Positions 58,947-64,000 of a DNA stretch of 64,000 nucleotides are shown here, one piece after another. The first letter of the stretch is position 1, and each line of letters begins with the position of its first letter. Location of the stretch: NCBI GenBank assembly GCA_964017185.1, contig OZ024871.1, forward strand, positions 29,612,488 to 29,676,487, written 5' to 3'. Source of the stretch: Rugalucina vietnamica (lineage: Eukaryota; Mollusca; Bivalvia; Lucinida; Lucinidae). Below the pieces are notes generated by a model. The model was not told the DNA's origin. It worked only from the letters and a program-made list of their open reading frames with translations, and ran no database searches. A program made the position numbers and the translations under genes.

Positions 58947-59616
58947 AGCAACCAGGAAGCAGCAGAATTTCAATCCCATCATTCTATACACCACATCTCG
59001 ACATTCCATTATACTTTAGGACATATCATTACGAAATAGGCATTTTATTCTGCAATATTTTTGTTTTTAACTACCTTTATATGGAGTTAATATTTGTTAC
59101 AGTGTCACAAGTGTTGTTGTCTGATAAAACCTCAAAGCATATATAATACTCAATATATAATATTTTAATTTTTATGTTTTGCTTCAGCAAGTTTACAATT
59201 GTATATTTTTATGTCATTTTTATACTTCTGCAGATACTGCATTCAAGTTCAGGCAGAGACCGTAAATTTGTTTTAAGTGCCTAAATGCTGTTACGTATGT
59301 GATTACTGCTGTTTTTGTTATTTAGCTGTTGGTTGTATATTTCATTTGTACATGTATATATGAGGGGAATATCAGACATAAATCAGCATAAATATGACGG
59401 CCATCAAGTTTTAAAATACCAAGAAAGATTTACATAATCAAAGAATAAGTAAGGAAAAATTGTGTCTTGAATCAATTGAAGACATTATCTGGAAATTGTA
59501 TGGTGTGTGTTTATGAAGTCAATACTCAGAGCGCCCATATATATCAGTGAATAGTAGGGCTAGCAAAAAGTGCTATATGTTGTGTAGCTGTTGAAATCTA
59601 CAAGTTTTGTATTAGT
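58947..59616 (+). other. Probable 3' UTR and downstream flank
   Basis: AT-rich sequence follows the stop up to MITE A39. I find no AATAAA; variants such as AATATA near 59152 are possible signals, so the transcript end is not fixed. Confidence 0.5.
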
Positions 59617-59900
59617 TGAGCCGCCTCATGGGAAAACCAACAATCTGCATAGGCGAAAACAAAGACGCAGATCAGCTTCGCGGTAACCGCGAAGCTGATC
59701 AGTGCCTTTGTTTTCGCTACTCAGATAGTACAATTCCTCTTCTACTTAAATCCGAAATTTCAAGCTTCTAGCTCTCTTCAATTCCTCTTCTACTTAAATC
59801 CGAAATTTCAAGCTTCTAGCTCTCTTCTGTGCTTATACAGGTCGGTTTGTGTCGGACCTGTTCGGAAACCACATTGTTGGTTTTTCCACGTGGTGGCTCA
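59617..59900 (+). mobile_element. Family A MITE A39 with internal 48-bp duplication
   Basis: TGAGCCGCCTCATGGGAA to CACGTGGTGGCTCA. 'caattcctcttctacttaaa...ctagctctctt' occurs twice. Confidence 0.93.
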
Positions 59901-60415
59901 GTTGTTGACTCGTGATCACCATGACAACTAGACTAATTATCATGAGAAATCCATGACATTATGTACAAAACAGCATTGTTAAAGAGATTATATACATAAT
60001 TTACATACGTATGAAAGATATACCACCCTCTTATAATCATGTCATGTCTTAAAATCTTTTTTTCTGACATGTCATTGAATGTTGACTGGCGTATATATAC
60101 GTTCAAGAACAGCGAGATAGACATTGATTTTTAAACTGCCATTCAATTTAGAGTGACAAGTAACCCAAAGTTGATAATCAGTTTTTCTAAATCGATTAGT
60201 GAACGAATGCAAATCTGTAAAACCAAGTTATTTTTGGGATGAAAAAACTGTCAGCGAAGTGTCTAGAAAAGATGTTTCCCTAAAAAGCTGAAATCTTTGA
60301 ATGTGTCAGCCAACAATATGGTAAAGAAGTCCAGATAACGGGAGACTTTGATGATATAAATTGAAAGATAAGTTTTGTTAGTTTAAAAAAAAAGCGAGAG
60401 TGCTCTTTGAAAATA
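59901..60415 (+). other. Downstream flank, unassigned
   Basis: I recognise no gene or repeat in this stretch. Confidence 0.45.
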
Positions 60416-60424
60416 ATTGTCTCA

Positions 60425-60545
60425 TATAGGCTATTCTAATGAGCACCCACAACCACAGGCATTTGTAGCATAAAAATATACCCCCACCCTTTATATGACA
60501 TATAGAGAAATGGCGGGGTATATTTTTATGCTACAAGTGCCTGTG
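60425..60545. repeat. Hairpin with family B-like border
   Basis: 'caggcatttgtagcataaaa...tacccccacc' pairs over about 33 bp with 'ggcggggtatatttttatgc...caagtgcctg'. The left border resembles worn family B sequence. Confidence 0.85.
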
Positions 60546-60681
60546 ACCACAACGTAGTTATTTTAAGAAATTAGCAAATTTGTCCCTGAATTATCATAAA
60601 ATGCTCCCTTTATCAGGTCTTCTGTTTTCACTTTTCGAAGTATAGTTTGCCATATATTTTCTTATGTAGTCAAACATCTTT

Positions 60682-60874
60682 TGAGCTGCGTCATGAGAAT
60701 ACCAATTTTTTGCCTTTGCGAATTGCGAAAACACACATGCAGATCAACTGTGCAGTAACTGCACAGCTGTTCAGCATTGAAAATTCAAGATTCTATCCTT
60801 CTGTGGTAGTACAGGCCAGTTTGTGTTGGAGCTCAACAGAATTCTCGAAGATTGGTTTTCTCACAACATGGCTC
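60682..60874 (+). mobile_element. Family A MITE A40 (internal deletion)
   Basis: TTGAGCTGCGTCATGAGAAT to TCTCACAACATGGCTC; hairpin 'gtgcagtaactgcac'. Confidence 0.85.
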
Positions 60875-61071
60875 TTCATTTGTACATGTTTTCATCATTC
60901 TGTCATACAGTCACTGTCTTCAACAGTTCAAAGTCTCGTACTGAATCATTCAATTAGTAACTTACTTAGTACTAGACTTTCAACAAATTATACATACGCA
61001 TACAGGGTTTTTAAATTTTTGCCGATGTGTTCCACATACAAGATTTTTAAATTTGTGTTGTTCATTTAATT

Positions 61072-61308
61072 TGAGCCGCATCATGAGAAAACCGGATTTT
61101 TGCCTAGGCGAAAACAAAGGCGCAGATCAGCTTCGCGGTAACCGCGAAGCTGATCAGCGCCTTTGTTTTCGCTACTCGGATAGTACAATTCCTCTTCTAC
61201 ATAAATCCGAAATTTCAAGCTTCTAGCTCTTTTCTGAGCTTGTACAGGCCGGTTCGAGTCGGACCTGGTCGGAAACCCCGAAGACCGGTTTTCTCGCGTC
61301 GCGGCTCA
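61072..61308 (+). mobile_element. Family A MITE A41
   Basis: Full length, canonical sequence; TGAGCCGCATCATGAG to CGCGTCGCGGCTCA. Confidence 0.94.
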
Positions 61309-61597
61309 TTTTGTGGTTTATTCTCAAGGAATGTTTAGGACAGTTACTGTATTGGTTATAAAATTGAAACATATAGAATGTATATTCCGTGCATAATATT
61401 ATTGGAAGAAAACTGTATAATACTCATTTTTTTTATGCGAGATTATAGTGAGTGAGAGAGGATTCTATGTTGTACATATGACCGTTATGTACCGTCCTGT
61501 CTGGAGGTGATCCCCTGGGCCAGGAGGCAGTTGATCTCTGTCTACGATAGGCTAAGCTGTGGTCAAGGGTCCAGGCCCAGAGATTATACAACTTTTT

Positions 61598-61793
61598 TCA
61601 TGCTTAGCTAAGCTGAGACTAAAATTTATCCTGCTCATAAATGTTAAAATGCCAACATTTGTTGGCATTTTAACATTTATAAGCAGGATATATTACAGGA
61701 TTTGATTATTTTAACCTGAAATTTCAACTTATTTTGGCTATTTTGGCATCTATGAGCAGTTAAGATTTTATGCTCAGATAAGTTGAGCATGAA
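61598..61793. mobile_element. Element N2 with internal perfect hairpin
   Basis: TCATGCTTAGCTAAGCTGAG and GCTCAGATAAGTTGAGCATGA are related inverted ends. 61630-61692 contains 'aaatgttaaaatgccaaca' and its exact complement. Sibling of N1. Confidence 0.8.
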
Positions 61794-62184
61794 AAAGTTT
61801 TATAACCTCCGGTCCAGGTGATCATTTTTGGGAGGCTAGATGAAGAGAGTATTTGATGATAAGTGATAATTGTTCATCATAAAAACCTTTGTTATGGGTG
61901 CTGTTTAGAATCTCCTCACTGAGTACCCACAACATAGGTTCTTATGGAAAAATAAGCAAAAGTATCCCTTAATTATCTTCAAATACTCCCTTGCTGGCCT
62001 TATACAGTCTTCTGATTGTTTGGGTAAACAATAAATGTGAGAATGAATTCTTTATAGATTGTAATCAAAACTTTTATAAAGCTCATTTGTATATTTTATA
62101 TGAAAATAAAGAGTCTAAGAAATATTATATTCCCCTCTTCAACAATAACCCAATAATAACCTGTGAAAAATGTAGAAGCCTCTC

Positions 62185-62320
62185 TAGCATAGCCACTTGT
62201 AAACCAGTAGTTGTGGGTTCGATCCGGGTTTCTCCAGTCTTTCTGACAATACCTTAATAAAGCAAAGTCCCGTCTCCATCATATGACCTAAGCTGTAAAA
62301 CAGAAACAACCAATCCCTTG
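62185..62320 (+). repeat. tRNA-derived SINE copy
   Basis: 'agcatagccacttgtaaacc' and B-box-like 'gtgggttcgatccgg', then 'aaagtcccgtctccatcata' and TGACCTAAGCTG. Confidence 0.75.
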
Positions 62321-62377
62321 ACAGATCCCTCATGTTTTTGTTCCTGCCAGGAATGTTTAGAAAAAAACAACAACCAG

Positions 62378-63908
62378 AGGACCAATGGTCCTGTAAACGC
62401 TCACCTGAGATCTGCTGCATATACCAATAAACATGTATGAATATTATGGTATTTTATTCCAGTGCAGGGGCAGATGAAGCCCTTGGGCCATTTTCTTTTT
62501 TTCTGAATCTTCAATATTCTGTCCATTTGCCAATTTCCTGCTGGCTTTTCCCTTCAAATGACATTTTAACAGTTTTCCCAATTCAAATGCATAGGCAACC
62601 CATGTTGACCTTGCCATAGACTTGGTCAAGGTCATCACAGGGTCCTGATTTATATATACATTAAAGTACTTTAGCCATCGATGCTTCATGCCAAGTTTCC
62701 TTGAAATCAGTCTATTGGTTTCAGAGAAGAAGGTTTTTGATGGGTTTTTACCATATATGGGCATGGCGGCCATCTTTGTCATGTGACCTAGATTATTTAT
62801 ATACACATTGATTCACCCATTCTATAGATGCTTCACAAAAAATTTGGCTTTGATTGGCCAAGCGGTTTCAGAGGAGAAGACGTTTGAATATTATGGAAAT
62901 ATACATGTATATTGCCGCGGGGTGGGGGCACATGAGCCCCTGGGGTCCAATTTTTTTCAGAATCATAAATATTCAGTCCTACTTCCCATTTCCTGCAAAA
63001 CTTTCACTTTAAATTACATTTTAAAAGTTTTCCCCATTCCAATGCATTGGTGACCTATGTTGACCTTGCCGTAAAATAGGTCAAGGTCATCACAGGGTCA
63101 TGATTTATATACACATTGTAGTGCTTGAGCCATCAATGCTTCATGCCAAGTTTTGTTGAAATCCGTCCACCGGTTCTGGAGAAGAAGATTTTAGAAGGGT
63201 TTTTACCATATATGGGCATGGCGGCCATCTTGGTCATGTGACCTGGATTATTTATATACACATTGGTTCCCCCTTCCCATAGATGCTTCATGTAAAATTT
63301 GGCTTTGATTGGCCAAGCGGTTTCAGAGAAGAAGATGTTTGAATATTATGATAATATACATGTATATTGCCCCGGGGTGGGGGCGGATGAGCCCATGGTG
63401 CCCAATTTTTTTCAGAATCATTAATATTCAGTCCTACTGCTCATTTTCTGCAAGATTTTTCCTTTAAATGACAATTTAACAATTTTTCCCATTCAAATGC
63501 AAAGGCGACCTATGTTGACCTTGCCGTAAAATAGGTCAAGGTCACCGCAAGGTCATGATTTATATACACATTGTAGTACTTGAGTCATCGATGCTTCATG
63601 CCAAGTTTTGTTGAAATCCGTCCAGTGGTTCCGGAGAAGAAGATTTTTGAAGGGTTTTTACCATATATGGGCATGGCGGCCATCTTGGTCATGTGACCTG
63701 GATTATTTATATACACATTGGTTCCCCCTTCCCATAGATGCTTCATGTAAAATTTGGCTTTGATTGGCCAAGCGGTTTCAGAGAAGAAGATCTTTGAAAA
63801 TTGTGGACGACGGACGGACGGACGGACGGACGGACGACGGACGGACGGACGACGGAGCATGGGTATACTATAAGCTCACCTTGTGAGCCTGACGGCTCAG
63901 GTGAACTA
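62378..63908 (-). mobile_element. Pearl-like element C7 (sibling of C5 and C6, reversed)
   Basis: It starts AGGACCAATGGTCC...CGCTCACCTGAG and ends GGCTCAGGTGAACTA. Three units of about 445 bp lie between. An (ACGG)n tract lies at 63803-63855. Confidence 0.92.
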
Positions 63909-63943
63909 AAAATATTATAGCATTATAGACCATCTCTCAACAT

Positions 63944-64000
63944 GTGAGCCACAAACAACAGTCTTATGGGTTTCAGGCCAGGTCTGACATAAATTAGCCT
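63944..64000 (-). mobile_element. Family A MITE A42 (cut by window edge)
   Basis: TGAGCCACAAACAACAGTC to 'aggtctgacataaattagcc'. Confidence 0.8.

Noticed and set aside
57061-57110. An alternative exon reading into MITE A38
   Set aside because: The text is the MITE hairpin itself, and no phase-compatible splice pair was found.
61991-62257. An 88-residue frame downstream of the gene
   Set aside because: It overlaps a SINE, has no recognisable domain and no supporting splice or promoter context.
1-64000. Retrovirus-like, LTR or Polinton-type fossils
   Set aside because: No reverse transcriptase, integrase, capsid or polymerase-like stretches and no long direct terminal repeats were recognised.

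Overview
The window looks like nuclear DNA of an animal, most likely a bivalve mollusc, possibly a heterodont clam. It is AT-rich with long introns. It is saturated with short hairpin-bearing DNA elements and with 'pearl-like' tandem-core elements carrying (CCGT/ACGG)n-type simple repeats, a structure described in bivalves. The species assignment is inference; no rRNA or mitochondrial marker is present.

One host gene on the + strand dominates. I can follow 40 exons from 610 to a stop codon at 58944-58946. Every splice junction has AG/GT borders and compatible phase, and together they give about 2,100 codons. The 5' end lies upstream of the window. In order the product has several EGF-like modules (exons 1-5), a laminin-G/pentraxin-like domain (6-8), a HYR domain (9-10), a sushi-like module (11) and a region I do not recognise (12-14). 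Then come 17 one-exon GCC2/GCC3 (ephrin-receptor/TNFR-like) cysteine modules (15-31), an EGF module (32), four shorter GCC modules (33-36), an EGF module (37), a transmembrane exon (38) and a short tail with an NPAY motif (39-40). The module set resembles SVEP1/polydom-type proteins, but the order and the membrane anchor differ.

The gene's most unusual property is repeated short tandem duplication at exon borders. At least 11 of the 40 exons (4, 5, 7, 16, 18, 23, 26, 28, 31, 32, 38) have one or more nearby partial copies that often keep a splice site. Most copies are decayed. The copy of the transmembrane exon (57615-57749) is not: nine synonymous changes and one conservative R/K change in 35 codons suggest it is used.

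Introns are filled by a dominant 230-240 bp hairpin MITE (family A, 42 copies, roughly one seventh of the window) and by families B, D, E, F, H, N. There are single elements with a TTAA target (J), with TTA (O), with TA (M) and with ATAT (G). Seven pearl-like elements are present: C1 and C4 share a 151-bp unit, and C5-C7 are one family. Other repeats are tRNA-derived SINEs, several minisatellites and a 1.8-kb near-perfect palindrome between two (TA)n tracts. Many are nested (C1 in A8, C4 in B3, C6 in D6, J in D4, A38 in D7, F in a pseudoexon, E in another), which gives a relative insertion order. I saw no retrovirus-like or Polinton-like element, and no second protein gene I can support. Downstream of the 3' end (about 59-64 kb) there are only repeats.
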